Below the pieces are notes generated by a model. It had not been told where the DNA came from. It was given only the letters and a program-made list of their open reading frames with translations, and searched no databases. From Salinispora vitiensis (lineage in GTDB: Bacteria; Actinomycetota; Actinomycetes; Mycobacteriales; Micromonosporaceae), in contig NZ_KB900388.1 in NCBI RefSeq assembly GCF_000378825.1, positions 681,947-745,946 of the forward strand: a DNA stretch of 64,000 bases, read 5' to 3'. The position numbers and the translations under genes were made by a program. Each line of letters begins with the position of its first letter. Positions within the stretch are counted from its first letter, which is position 1. Positions 1 through 8,515 of the stretch are shown in pieces.

Positions 1-108
1 CCCCTGACCGAAGCCGCCCAGAAGGTCCAGGTGTCGGCGTACCCGTTCCACTACGCCCAGTGGGAAACCCAGGCCGCCGACCTGGTGGCCGAGCACTGGA
101 CCAGCTGA
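1..108 (+). CDS. C-terminal end of an unidentified protein
   Basis: Frame 1 is open from the window edge to a TGA at 106-108 and encodes the last 35 residues of a protein that begins outside the window. The tail is acidic and aromatic (YPFHYAQWETQ, then AEHWTS at the end). It is too short to assign to a family. A strong hairpin follows about 50 nt downstream, as expected after a real gene end. Confidence 0.6.
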   Translation, partial: PLTEAAQKVQVSAYPFHYAQWETQAADLVAEHWTS

Positions 109-155
109 TCCCACCGCACCACCTACATAGACCTAACCCACAAAGGGGGAAAGAA

Positions 156-194
156 GCTGTTGGCCGGCACCCGAACCGGGTGCCGGCCAACAGC
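156..194 (+). terminator. 17-bp perfect hairpin after the first partial gene
   Basis: The arms at 156-172 and 178-194 are perfect inverted repeats around a 5-nt loop (GAACC). There is no T-run after it, which is normal for actinobacterial terminators. Its place just downstream of the stop at 108 makes termination the likely role. Confidence 0.75.
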
Positions 195-234
195 CATGAT
201 GACATCGCGCCACGCATGACCTACCATTCGTTCG

Positions 235-594
235 ATGGCAGCGGGAACTGAGCGGAATGGGTCGAGGCTCGGCTGGGTGACGCCCGCAAAGGTGGCCCTG
301 CTGGGGAGCTTTTTGGTGGCGCTTCTGATGCTACTGCCAATTAAGATCGGGCCGGGTGACCATGAGAAAAAGAGTTGCGGAAATGCGCTGGAAATGAACC
401 TTCATCGCTGGGTGGTGGCCGGAGACAGATATTACTGGGAGATGGCATTCCGGACCTGCAGCTCGAAGCGAATTGACCGGATTGGTCAAGCTGTTGGAGT
501 CACCTCGTTGACGGTCCTAGCCGTCACGCTCATGGCAGTGCGTGCCCGCCGTCGGAGTGACGATAGTGATTGGGCTGCTCCGCGCAACGGCTAA
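235..594 (+). CDS. small two-TM membrane protein of unknown function
   Basis: This predicts a 119-residue protein. It has a hydrophobic segment near residues 18-38 (KVALLGSFLVALLMLLPIKI), a hydrophilic loop of about 45 residues with two cysteines (C48, C74) that could be disulfide-linked outside the membrane, and a second hydrophobic segment near 86-102 followed by a basic RARRRS tail. The topology suggests two membrane passes with the cysteine loop outside. I do not recognise the family. The gene converges on the ABC permease at 630. Confidence 0.55.
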   Translation: MAAGTERNGSRLGWVTPAKVALLGSFLVALLMLLPIKIGPGDHEKKSCGNALEMNLHRWVVAGDRYYWEMAFRTCSSKRIDRIGQAVGVTSLTVLAVTLMAVRARRRSDDSDWAAPRNG

Positions 595-629
595 GTGCTC
601 CAGCGGTGGATGTTGACCGAACCATCCTC

Positions 630-2852
630 TCAGTCTTTGGACGGGTGCCAGGTGCGTACGGCGCGTGCGGCTGTGGTGCCGCAGAGCAGGGTGAGAGCAG
701 CGGCGATAGCGGCGACGCCGAGCAGCGCTGCCGACAGCACCGGTACGGAGACTTCGCCGGTCCTGCGGATCTGTAGGGCCAGCGTTCCGAGGAAGGCGGC
801 GACGAGCGCGCCGATCACCGCGGAGACGATGAGCGGCAGGGCGAGGTTCCAGGCGGCGATGCCGAGGTAGAGGCGGGTGCGGGCGTCGTATGTGGTGAGG
901 ACGCCGAGGGACCGGATCTGGCTGAGGAAGATTCCGGCGGCGGCCAGGATGCCGGCGAGGGCGAGGATGGTCACGCCGGCTACGCCGAAGGAAAGCACCC
1001 AGTCGAAGACGGCGGCTCCGGCGAGTCCGCCGCCGATCCACTCCTGGCCGGGAGTCGAGATGTGCGGTTTAGCCAGTTCCCGGTACGCGGTGCCGGCGAT
1101 GGCGTTGACCCCGCTGTCGCCGTCGGGGTTGAGTACGAAGAAGCCGTCCACTTCGCCGGACGGTGGTGGGGTCGTGGCGATAGTGAACCGGGGCCGGGAA
1201 ATTTCGGTGTCGTGCTGGAGGACCTGGCCGGTTCGGTTGATGGTGGTGTAGGAGTCCTCGATCGGGGTGGCGGTGGTGGGGCAGGTCGGCAGCTGTCCCA
1301 GTGACCGCAGTGCCGGGCACGTTGCCACGAGCGTTCGACCCGCTGCGGTGGTGTAGGTGGTCAGGACGTCGTCCGGGCCAATTCGGTCGATGAACCGCTG
1401 TGCTTCCTGCGGCTGCGCGTCACCGCGAACGGTGACGAGTTGGTTGCCGACCACGACGGCGGGGGCGGTGACCCCGTTCGCGATTCCGTGGGTGCGCTGC
1501 ACGATCCACTCTTGCTGGACCTGCACCTGAACGAGTAGGCCGAGGCCGATGACGAAGGCCGCGCACAGCTGCGCCACGAGCACGGGACGTGTGCTGAGCC
1601 AACGGCCACCGACGATTGCCGACGGCCGGCCTCGTCGCGCGCCGTGACGAGCGATGAGTCGGCCGCCGGCGCCAGCCCAACCGGCCAGAACGGCGGGCAG
1701 CAGCGCCAGGGTGAGGACCGTGGCGATGAGGAAGGCGGCCAGCCCGACCGAGGATCCGGCGCCGGCATCGTCGCGGGCGGTGCTGGCCCCCCAGACCGCC
1801 ACGATGATCGCCAGCGGGAACATGGCCCTGATCGGCCGCCCGAACCGGTGCTGGATCCGACGCGGCGCGGTCTCTGAAGCGGCGCGGCTGCGTAGCTGCG
1901 CGACCAGCACGAGGGCCAGCACCACCGCCGCGGTGGCGAGCGCCGTCACCGCGAGCACGGCACGGAAGCGGGCCAACACGTCAGCCTTGAGGACATGGTC
2001 GACCACCGGCAGCGGTACGTCGACCACGGTCGTGGCCGCCGCGGTGAGCGCCCCCACCAGGGTGCCGACCGTGACGGGGAGCGCGGCCTCGCCCAGGAGG
2101 AGGTAGGCGCGGGCGGAGCGCGGGGCGCCGAGGGCATCGAGCAGGGCCAGCCGCCGGTCACGCCGCTCGGCGTTACTACGCACCGCGAGCAACAGCAACA
2201 GCGCGGCGGGGAGGGCGATCAGACACGCGGCCAGGATGAAGAAGTCGTTATCTGTCCACTTGCCGTAGTTCGTGTCAGTCCTGGTGGTCCGATTGACCAC
2301 CATCTGTTGTTTGTCGACACCGAACCCGCTGATAGCCACGAGCCCGTCCCGCCGGTCGAAGGCGGCATCGGTGCGGGGCCGATAGTAGGCGAGCCGTTCC
2401 TGGTCGGCGGCGAGACCTTCGGCACCGATGGTGCCCGCAATCCGCCCGTAGCGTTCGGTAAGCTGATCCCGGCCCGCCTGGTCGAGCAGCGACGGGGAGA
2501 CGAAAATTTCCCCCGGGGCGGGCCACCGGGACAGCCCCGGGGGCGGCGCCGCGTCCGCGCGGCTCGGCGCCAGATACACGACGAGGAACTGACGGTTGTT
2601 CACCCGGTCTGAATGCGGGATCCACCGGGCGACCGCGCCTTCGTCCTGCCTCTCGGCCAGGAATACCGGCTCCCGTGCGGCGACGCTTGCGTTCCGCGCG
2701 TCGTACATGGCCGCGATACTGATGAAGGTCCACGCGGTCAGCAGGGCCACCGCGGCAGCAACGGCCAGGGACCAACGATGCGTCACGGCACCAGCGCCGG
2801 CCCGTCGCCCCGCGCGATGACCGGCAGCGAGCAGTACGAACGCACGGTTCAC
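630..2852 (-). CDS. FtsX/MacB-family ABC transporter permease
   Basis: This 740-residue protein has about ten hydrophobic segments arranged like a two-repeat FtsX-domain permease. There is an N-terminal anchor near 28-50, a large extracytoplasmic domain (about 50-200), a first four-helix block (about 205-420), a second helix (VLVAQLCAAFVIGLGLL) with another outer domain, and three C-terminal helices. This family moves lipids, peptides or antibiotics across the membrane or transmits force, powered by a separate ATPase. The GTG start at 2852 overlaps the stop of the upstream ATPase gene (2849-2851) in a GTGA junction, so the two are translationally coupled. Substrate unknown; antimicrobial-peptide or drug efflux is the usual role in actinobacteria. 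Confidence 0.85.
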   Translation of the reverse strand: MNRAFVLLAAGHRAGRRAGAGAVTHRWSLAVAAAVALLTAWTFISIAAMYDARNASVAAREPVFLAERQDEGAVARWIPHSDRVNNRQFLVVYLAPSRADAAPPPGLSRWPAPGEIFVSPSLLDQAGRDQLTERYGRIAGTIGAEGLAADQERLAYYRPRTDAAFDRRDGLVAISGFGVDKQQMVVNRTTRTDTNYGKWTDNDFFILAACLIALPAALLLLLAVRSNAERRDRRLALLDALGAPRSARAYLLLGEAALPVTVGTLVGALTAAATTVVDVPLPVVDHVLKADVLARFRAVLAVTALATAAVVLALVLVAQLRSRAASETAPRRIQHRFGRPIRAMFPLAIIVAVWGASTARDDAGAGSSVGLAAFLIATVLTLALLPAVLAGWAGAGGRLIARHGARRGRPSAIVGGRWLSTRPVLVAQLCAAFVIGLGLLVQVQVQQEWIVQRTHGIANGVTAPAVVVGNQLVTVRGDAQPQEAQRFIDRIGPDDVLTTYTTAAGRTLVATCPALRSLGQLPTCPTTATPIEDSYTTINRTGQVLQHDTEISRPRFTIATTPPPSGEVDGFFVLNPDGDSGVNAIAGTAYRELAKPHISTPGQEWIGGGLAGAAVFDWVLSFGVAGVTILALAGILAAAGIFLSQIRSLGVLTTYDARTRLYLGIAAWNLALPLIVSAVIGALVAAFLGTLALQIRRTGEVSVPVLSAALLGVAAIAAALTLLCGTTAARAVRTWHPSKD

Positions 2853-3535
2853 GAGCTACCCGCCGCCATCGCGGTGAGTCGACCCCCGTCGAGGGCGAGC
2901 TGCTGATCCGCACGCGCGGCGACCCGGTCGTTGTGCGTGACGACGATCAGCGCGCAGCCGTACCGGCGCGGCAGGTCGAACAGGAGATCGCTGACGACCT
3001 GCCCTGAGGCGCTGTCGAGAGACCCGGTCGGCTCGTCCGCCAGGATGACACTGGGCTGTGTGATCAACGCGCGCGCCACCGCGACCCGTTGGCGCTCGCC
3101 GCCGGACAAGGTAGCGGACGCGGCGTCGGCAAGCTCTCCAACACCAAGATCATGCAGCAGTGTCTTCCCCCGCTCGTAGCTTGCCCGCCGCGGTGCGGAA
3201 CCCAACAGCGCCGGCAGCGTCACGTTCTCCAACGGCGTCAACTCGGGCAGTAACTCACCGAACTGATACACCAAGCCGACCGACCGCAGCCGCAACGCCG
3301 ATCGCGCCCTCGGCGGCAGACTGGTCAGTTCTTGGCCGTTGATCCAGACGCGACCACCCGCCACCGGCAGGATCCCCGCGAGGCACATCAGTAGCGTCGT
3401 CTTCCCCGTGCCGCTGGGCCCGGTAACCGCCAACGACGTCCGCGACGGCACGTCGAAAGAAATGTCAGCGAAAATTTCACGTTCGGCTACCGCATAGCGT
3501 AGCGCCTCGGCCCGTACTGTAGAGGTTGCCCTCAT
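2849..3535 (-). CDS. MacB/LolD-type ABC transporter ATP-binding protein
   Basis: This 228-residue ATPase has Walker A GPSGTGKTT (residues 39-47), a Q-loop in VYQFGELLPELTPLENV, signature LSGGERQ (143-149), Walker B VILADE (163-168) with DEPTGSLD, and the switch histidine in VVTHNDR. The DEPTGSLD and LSGGERQ pattern is typical of MacB/LolD ATPases that pair with FtsX permeases. I chose the ATG at 3535 because GGGAGG lies six bases upstream. A longer in-frame extension to 3586 has no such support. It overlaps the permease gene by 4 nt and surely forms one exporter with it. Confidence 0.9.
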   Translation of the reverse strand: MRATSTVRAEALRYAVAEREIFADISFDVPSRTSLAVTGPSGTGKTTLLMCLAGILPVAGGRVWINGQELTSLPPRARSALRLRSVGLVYQFGELLPELTPLENVTLPALLGSAPRRASYERGKTLLHDLGVGELADAASATLSGGERQRVAVARALITQPSVILADEPTGSLDSASGQVVSDLLFDLPRRYGCALIVVTHNDRVAARADQQLALDGGRLTAMAAGSS

Positions 3536-3693
3536 TGCGCCCTCCCGGGACATGCGACGTGGTCCAGCATAGATACTGATCCCCAAGAGATCGAACAGAC
3601 ATCCGGTGGCGGGGATCCAAACTATGTCGTGCCGGTTACTGACATGAGAATCGAAGTGAAATCCTGGTTGCAGGCGCCACCTAGGATCGCGAT

Positions 3694-4962
3694 ATGTCTA
3701 GCATTCCTCGGGCGTTGAAGATCGCAATTGCCAGTGCGACGCTGGCAGCCGCCGCCTTTGTGGTGCCCGCATCTGCTGCCGCGTTACCCACTCAGACAGC
3801 TGGGGGAAGCTCCTCCGGCGGGCTGGATCGGGGTGAGTTGCGCTCCGCGCTCGCCGCGGTGCCCGAAGCCGGGGTTCCGGGTGCGCTGGCTGCTGTGCGC
3901 GATGGCCGGCACGACTGGCGCGGCAGTGCCGGCCAGGCGTTCCTGACCAGCCCCCGACCGATGCAGCCGCAGCTGCGGCACCGCATCGGCAGCATCACCA
4001 AGACGTTCGTCGCCACCACTGTGCTGCAGCTCGTTGACGAGGGCCGGCTGGGCCTCGACGACCCGGTCGGGGAGCTGCTGCCGGAGATCGTGCCGGGTGA
4101 GCGTGGCGCCGAAGTCACCGTCAGGATGCTGTTGAACCACACCAGCGGCATCGGCAACTACACCAACGCGATGCTCGACTCGTGGGCGGCGATCGACCAG
4201 ATGCAGGTTACGACGTACGCTCCGGCAGATCTGGTGGCGATGGGCCTGGCCATGCCGCCGACCAACGCGCCCGGGGCGGGGTTCAGCTACTCGAACACAA
4301 ACTACATCTTGGCGGGCCTGCTAATCGAGTCGGTCACCGGTAACCCGGCGGCGGCAGAGGTGCAGCAGCGTATTCTGCGGCCCCTGAAGCTCACCGGGAC
4401 GTCGTTCCCTGGCACTGATCCGACTATTCGTGGCCCACATAGTGGTGCCTACTTCGCCCCCTTCGGGGTTCGTGACCTCAGCGAGTTCAACATGAGCTGG
4501 GGGTGGACGGCGGGCGAGATGATTGGGACCACGGCGGACCTGAACACGTTCTTCCGGGCACTACTCGGCGGTGATCTGCTCAGCCCGGCCACCCTCGATG
4601 AGATGCTCGCCGGGGTGCCGATGTTCCCGGATGCGCCCGAAGCCGGTAGCTACGGTCTTGGTATCCTCTCGTTTTCCACCCCGTGCGGTGAGTTCTTCGG
4701 ACATGACGGTGCGGTGTTCGGTCACCTGACGTCTTCATTGCACAGCCGGGATGGCGGGCGCCAGGTATCGTCCGGGATCAACCTCAGCCACTATTCGATA
4801 GGCCTGCCCGAGGCGCATCCGATCGACATCGCCTGGCAGTCGTTCCTGCTGGCGGCGATGTGCCCGACCAGCGAGACGAGTGGCCGGTCGGCAGCGGACG
4901 TGCTGCAGCTGCCCAGCGTGACCCGGATGCCGGGCAACGACGCGGCAGTCACGGGGCCCTGA
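3694..4962 (+). CDS. secreted serine beta-lactamase/D,D-peptidase-family protein
   Basis: This 422-residue protein begins with a Sec signal peptide (basic SIPRALK, then an Ala-rich core to about residue 29). It carries the three active-site motifs of the class C beta-lactamase/DD-carboxypeptidase fold: S100-I-T-K103, Y199-S-N201 and H337-D-G339 in place of KTG. The HxG third motif is common in esterases and D-aminopeptidases of PF00144, so hydrolysis of cell-wall peptides or small esters is more likely than antibiotic resistance. The start is leaderless: TAGGAT at 3682-3687 lies six bases before the ATG. A hairpin terminator follows the stop. Confidence 0.88.
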   Translation: MSSIPRALKIAIASATLAAAAFVVPASAAALPTQTAGGSSSGGLDRGELRSALAAVPEAGVPGALAAVRDGRHDWRGSAGQAFLTSPRPMQPQLRHRIGSITKTFVATTVLQLVDEGRLGLDDPVGELLPEIVPGERGAEVTVRMLLNHTSGIGNYTNAMLDSWAAIDQMQVTTYAPADLVAMGLAMPPTNAPGAGFSYSNTNYILAGLLIESVTGNPAAAEVQQRILRPLKLTGTSFPGTDPTIRGPHSGAYFAPFGVRDLSEFNMSWGWTAGEMIGTTADLNTFFRALLGGDLLSPATLDEMLAGVPMFPDAPEAGSYGLGILSFSTPCGEFFGHDGAVFGHLTSSLHSRDGGRQVSSGINLSHYSIGLPEAHPIDIAWQSFLLAAMCPTSETSGRSAADVLQLPSVTRMPGNDAAVTGP

Positions 4963-4974
4963 TACCAAACAGGG

Positions 4975-5008
4975 GCGAGGCCGACTGTCCAATAGCAGTC
5001 GGCCTCGC
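4975..5008 (+). terminator. 13-bp hairpin after the beta-lactamase-family gene
   Basis: The arms 4975-4987 and 4996-5008 are perfectly complementary around an 8-nt loop. The hairpin starts 12 nt after the TGA at 4962 and lies just before the GNAT gene, so it probably separates the two transcripts. Confidence 0.75.
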
Positions 5009-5027
5009 TGCGTCGAGAGTGCGGAGG

Positions 5028-5546
5028 ATGTCCCTGATTCGGGCGGCACGACAGTCGGAGCTCGGCGATCTGGCTCGGCTTGAGGTCCAGGCTGGCCAGC
5101 TCTTCCATACGGTTGGCATGTCAGAAATAGCTGATCATGCCGTGGATCGACAGGCCCTGCGGCGAAGTCAGCGGCAGGGGCTGATCTGGGTCGCCGAGGA
5201 AGGCGACCGGACGGTCGGCTACGTCATCGCGGCGGTGCTGGACGGCAACGCCCACATCGAGCAGGTGTCGGTAGCGCCCACGCACGCTCGGCGCGGGATT
5301 GGTCGGCAACTCATCGCACACGTCGAGGGATGGGGGAGGCGTCAGGGTCGTCCGGCGACGACCCTGACCACCTTCCGCGATGTGCCCTGGAACGGCCCCT
5401 ACTACCGGAGGCTTGGATACCGGGAGCTACCCAACGCGGAGATTGGACGCGAGCTGACCGCCACAATGCGACACGAAGCCGCGCTGCCGGGCATGGACCC
5501 CTCGCTCCGGTGCGCGATGATCAAAGCTAATGGGCGCGCGCCTTGA
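5028..5546 (+). CDS. GNAT-family N-acetyltransferase
   Basis: This gives a 172-residue GNAT. The N-terminal strand/helix IRAARQSELGDLARLE is followed by beta strands WVAEEGDRTVGYVIAAVL. The acetyl-CoA pyrophosphate-binding motif is VAPTHARRGIGRQLIAHV (R/Q-x-x-G-x-G/A class), and the C-terminal motif is WNGPYYRRLGYRE. These enzymes transfer acetyl from acetyl-CoA to an amine; the substrate cannot be read here. The ATG at 5028 directly abuts a GGAGG. An in-frame GTG at 5019 is an alternative start. The open frame continues upstream through the terminator hairpin, which is not coding. Confidence 0.82.
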   Translation: MSLIRAARQSELGDLARLEVQAGQLFHTVGMSEIADHAVDRQALRRSQRQGLIWVAEEGDRTVGYVIAAVLDGNAHIEQVSVAPTHARRGIGRQLIAHVEGWGRRQGRPATTLTTFRDVPWNGPYYRRLGYRELPNAEIGRELTATMRHEAALPGMDPSLRCAMIKANGRAP

Positions 5547-5728
5547 CCATGGCAGACCAGGGCCTGTAGCTGAACCCGAGCAAGCAGGGGGTTGTATACC
5601 ACAAGCCGGTCGGCGGGTTGCGGGCCCGCGAGGTCGCGGCGGTGCCGGTGGTACGACTGGCGCTAGGCAGCGGCGTACCCGCGGCTGCCCAAGCACGGGA
5701 GGAATACCTCCGCCCCAGGTCGTACGCG

Positions 5729-6691
5729 TCAGATTTCGGCCGCGACCGGGTAGTGGTCGGCGTAGTCGGTGTAGCAGTAGCGGACGAACCAGCTCGTCAC
5801 GCACCACTCCGGTGACTCGACGGCTAACGTCTCGTTGTCGCCGGCACCGTTCCGTACGTGACCGTTGCGTTGCAGGATGTAGTCGAGTTGCTGGCGGCTG
5901 TCCTGGTCGTCGTTGTAGTCGGTCATGGCGTTGCGCTGCGCGTCCCACGAGTACGGATGGCCGGTGAACGCGGCATCGCCCACGTCGAGCCGGGCCAGCA
6001 TGCTGTCGTACTCGCTGGAGTAGCGGTCAACGTTAAGATCACCGGCGACGATGATCTGTTCGTCCGCCGGGATTTGGCGCGCGTCCAGGAAGGCGTCGAG
6101 CTCGTCGAACTGGGCTGCCCGTACCTGGGCCCCGGTGCCGTCGGCGCAGCCGGCGTCGGCCGCCTGCGCATGAGTGCCCACCACGTGTACGGGTGCGTTG
6201 TCGACGTTGAGGCGCGCGTAGACGAAGCCCTTGTTGGAAAACCAGTCCGCCCCGCAGCCGTCCGCGTAGACGTACTGGATTTTTTCCTGGATGGGCCACC
6301 GGCTCAGGACGGTGACTCCGCCGTCCTCCGGCGTCGCGCTGGAGTATGAGCCTAAAGTGGCGTCCCAGCCGGACCTCGACCGGCCGAGAACCGGGGTTTG
6401 GTAGGGATATTTCGCAGCGAGCTGGTCTTTGAGCTGGTCGGATGCCTCGTTGTCGAATAGTTCCTGCAGGATGACGACATCTCGGCCGGTGATGTAGTCG
6501 GCCTCGGCGATCAGGTTGGCGCGGGTGACCTGCCCCCAGTTGGGGAAGAGCGACTGGGGCAGGAACATGACGTTGTGGGTCAGGACCTGCAGCGGTGCCG
6601 GGGCGGCGGCGGCCGGGGCCGCGGAGGCGAGTAACCCGGACGCGGTGAGAACTAGGGCGAGCAGCAGACTCAGCGGTCTCTTCATGGCCAT
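5729..6691 (-). CDS. secreted sphingomyelin phosphodiesterase (neutral sphingomyelinase C type)
   Basis: This 320-residue protein has a signal peptide (MKRPLSLLLALVLTASGLLA, Ala-rich cleavage zone near residue 30) and an endonuclease/exonuclease/phosphatase fold. Visible catalytic residues are N40 (THNVMF), E77 (LQELFD), H174 (GTHAQ), D218 and N220 (AGDLNVD), D270 (QLDY) and D312-H313 (YADHYP). This matches bacterial Mg-dependent sphingomyelinases and related secreted phospholipases C, which split sphingomyelin to ceramide and phosphocholine. The length fits the family. ATG codons at 6691 and 6685 are both possible starts. The 182-nt stretch between it and the convergent GNAT gene shows no gene. 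Confidence 0.88.
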   Translation of the reverse strand: MAMKRPLSLLLALVLTASGLLASAAPAAAAPAPLQVLTHNVMFLPQSLFPNWGQVTRANLIAEADYITGRDVVILQELFDNEASDQLKDQLAAKYPYQTPVLGRSRSGWDATLGSYSSATPEDGGVTVLSRWPIQEKIQYVYADGCGADWFSNKGFVYARLNVDNAPVHVVGTHAQAADAGCADGTGAQVRAAQFDELDAFLDARQIPADEQIIVAGDLNVDRYSSEYDSMLARLDVGDAAFTGHPYSWDAQRNAMTDYNDDQDSRQQLDYILQRNGHVRNGAGDNETLAVESPEWCVTSWFVRYCYTDYADHYPVAAEI

Positions 6692-6787
6692 CGATGATGG
6701 CCGTCATTATCAGCCGACTTCAATTGCTCGGCGGTGTTCGATGGGTGAACGTGTCAATCGTCGTGCAGCTACTGGCCCGGGTTGGGG

Positions 6788-7699
6788 TCAGCGGTATCCG
6801 GTGGTGTCGGCGGGCTTACCGACGTCCTGCACCTCGACCAGGTATCGCCAGGCATCGGGCTGACTCCCATCCAGGTCGGTGAAGCCATAGGTTTTCGCCA
6901 ACTCCCCGCTGGAGAGCGACCTGCCATGCCACCGAGACACCTCCGGGTCCTGTGCCAGGGCCGCCACGGCGCGGCCGACATAGGCCGGGCTTTCGGAGAT
7001 CGCGAAGTGCGGCTCAACCGCGAGCGCGTCGCGCCAGTTTTCCTCGGCCACACCGAAGCTGTCCAGCATGTCCTCGGACCGCAACCACCCGGGCGTAAGC
7101 AGCACCGACGTCGTGTCATGCGAACGGAGTTCGTGCGCCAGGGCGAACGCCATCCGACTCACGGCGCCCTTCGCGAGATCGTAGAAGAACGAGTTGCGGT
7201 AAGTGGCCGCGTTGTACTCGTCAGTCCCGTCGGTCATCTCGACAACCAGCCCGCCCGGGTTCCTGATTAGCAGGGGCAGTGCGAAGTGACTGGTGATGGC
7301 GTGGGTTTCCACGGCGAGACGCAGCGTGTGCAGCCCGGCGTCCAGGTCCGACTCCCAGACCGTTTTGTTCCACTCCACCTGGGAGGTGCCCCAAATGTCG
7401 TTGACGAGTACGTGGAGGGCGCCCTGCTCGGACTCGATCCGGGCGATCAGCGCGCGTACCTCGGCGGGGACCAGATGGTCGACCCGCACCGCGATGCCGA
7501 CCCCACCAGCTGCGCTGACCAACTCGGCGGTTTCCTCAATGGTCTCCGGTCGGTTCATCTCCGACCGTTGGGCGCGGGTTGACCTTCCGGTGACGTAGAC
7601 CGTGGCCCCGGCCGCTCCGAGTTGGATGGCGGTTCCTCGCCCGGCGCCTCTTGTCCCTCCGGCGACGAGCGCCACCTTGCCGGTCAACTGCTTGGCCAT
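6788..7699 (-). CDS. short-chain dehydrogenase/reductase
   Basis: This 303-residue SDR has the nucleotide-binding glycine motif GGTRGAGRG near residues 14-22 and a Tyr-x-x-x-Lys-type active site in FFYDLAKGAVSRM. Between them lies VLVNDIWGT in place of the usual NNAG, a recognised variant of 'SDR family oxidoreductase' proteins annotated in actinobacteria. It should oxidise or reduce a hydroxyl/keto substrate with NAD(P)H; the substrate is unknown. The start is leaderless: the box TAGGGT (7707-7712, minus strand) lies seven bases before the ATG. The downstream tail after residue 270 is longer than minimal SDRs. Confidence 0.86.
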   Translation of the reverse strand: MAKQLTGKVALVAGGTRGAGRGTAIQLGAAGATVYVTGRSTRAQRSEMNRPETIEETAELVSAAGGVGIAVRVDHLVPAEVRALIARIESEQGALHVLVNDIWGTSQVEWNKTVWESDLDAGLHTLRLAVETHAITSHFALPLLIRNPGGLVVEMTDGTDEYNAATYRNSFFYDLAKGAVSRMAFALAHELRSHDTTSVLLTPGWLRSEDMLDSFGVAEENWRDALAVEPHFAISESPAYVGRAVAALAQDPEVSRWHGRSLSSGELAKTYGFTDLDGSQPDAWRYLVEVQDVGKPADTTGYR

Positions 7700-7706
7700 G
7701 CGCCGT

Positions 7707-7797
7707 ACCCTAGCGGCGAGCCGAGGCTTCCCGCTTGGCCTTTTCCGGCCCAGGTAGTAGGTCCGCTGCTCCTGGTCGAGGGTGTTCGACGGCGTAC
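7707..7797 (-). pseudogene. 3'-end fragment of an AlkD-like gene (direct repeat copy A)
   Basis: This stretch matches the 3' end of the intact AlkD-like gene at 13670-14389. The core 7743-7781 (39 nt) is identical to 13692-13730, and the flanks are about 80-85% alike out to 7707 and 7797. On the minus strand it would encode LDQEQRTYYLGRK, as in the intact gene, but one extra base (after 7780) breaks the frame. It sits between the SDR gene and a truncated kinase gene. The SDR's -10 box lies at its edge. Confidence 0.75.
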
Positions 7798-7804
7798 GCG
7801 GGGA

Positions 7805-8350
7805 TCACCGCCAGGTGGTGTGATCCGCGGCGGCGGCTCGGTCGCGCTCGGCGGCGGCACGGCGGCCCTTGTCGACTTCGCGCATTGACCAGCCGATGAC
7901 TACGGCGGTCACGTAGGCGAGGGTGGCCAGGGCCGCGACGGCGCGGAAGCCGCCGGTGGCCCAGCAGGCGATGATTACGGCCAGGCCACCGACGCCGATG
8001 CCGGTGGCCCACCGGTCGGGTACGTGTCGCAGGGCCGAGCCGATCAGGACGGCGAGGGCCAGCGAGGCGATCGGGCTCGGTTCCTGCGGCAGGTCGGCGA
8101 TCTGGGAGACGATCACGGCGATCAGGGCCAGCGTTACGCCCGCGGCTGTGGTCATCGAGCGGTTCAGCCGGCGGGCCAGGGCTAGGCCGACCAGGATCAG
8201 GGCGACGATCGTGTCGAACACCGCGTAGCCGATGCCCCAGCTGTCGGCCAGCAGTTTGATGGTGAAGGCGATACCGGCCAGTGCGATGAGGCCGAACGTC
8301 GCGTCGAGCGCGAATTCGACGCGGGCGGTCGGTCGGACTGAATTGGTCAT
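7805..8350 (-). CDS. truncated sensor kinase: membrane half only
   Basis: This 181-residue protein has about five hydrophobic segments and a charged C-terminal helix (MREVDKGRRAAAERDRAAAAD), then stops. It resembles the membrane half of the full kinase at 12259-13449: both start MT, both contain LPxEPxP followed by LALAVLxGSAxR or GLAVLTGSAVR, and both then have a basic helix. The dimerisation/His box and ATPase domain are missing. The start at 8350 is leaderless (TAGCGT seven bases upstream, minus strand), and the upstream sequence also resembles that of the full kinase. It is probably a remnant of a second copy. A free membrane sensor remains possible. Confidence 0.7.
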   Translation of the reverse strand: MTNSVRPTARVEFALDATFGLIALAGIAFTIKLLADSWGIGYAVFDTIVALILVGLALARRLNRSMTTAAGVTLALIAVIVSQIADLPQEPSPIASLALAVLIGSALRHVPDRWATGIGVGGLAVIIACWATGGFRAVAALATLAYVTAVVIGWSMREVDKGRRAAAERDRAAAADHTTWR

Positions 8351-8515
8351 GGGGCTCACGCTAGGAGTCCGGCGGCGGTGGCGAACCGGTCAAAAGTACG
8401 GTCGGGGCCGTAGCCAACCCTGCTTCGGACCGATGCTTGCCGTGAGGCGGTTCGGCAGGGTGAGGGACATGCCTACCGACCACATGCAGCCGGCAGTGCA
8501 CGGCGAGGTGCGGCC

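Noticed and set aside
4860..5027. N-terminal extension of the GNAT frame
   Set aside because: It reads through the end of the preceding gene and a 13-bp terminator hairpin and has no homology to GNAT N-termini.
5547..5728. Possible gene remnant between the convergent GNAT and sphingomyelinase genes
   Set aside because: A short open stretch looks protein-like, but there is no start, ribosome site or family match.
8417..8461. ACCCTGC...GCAGGGT inverted repeat upstream of the first permease
   Set aside because: The 7-nt arms are 31 nt apart. This is too weak to call an operator or terminator.
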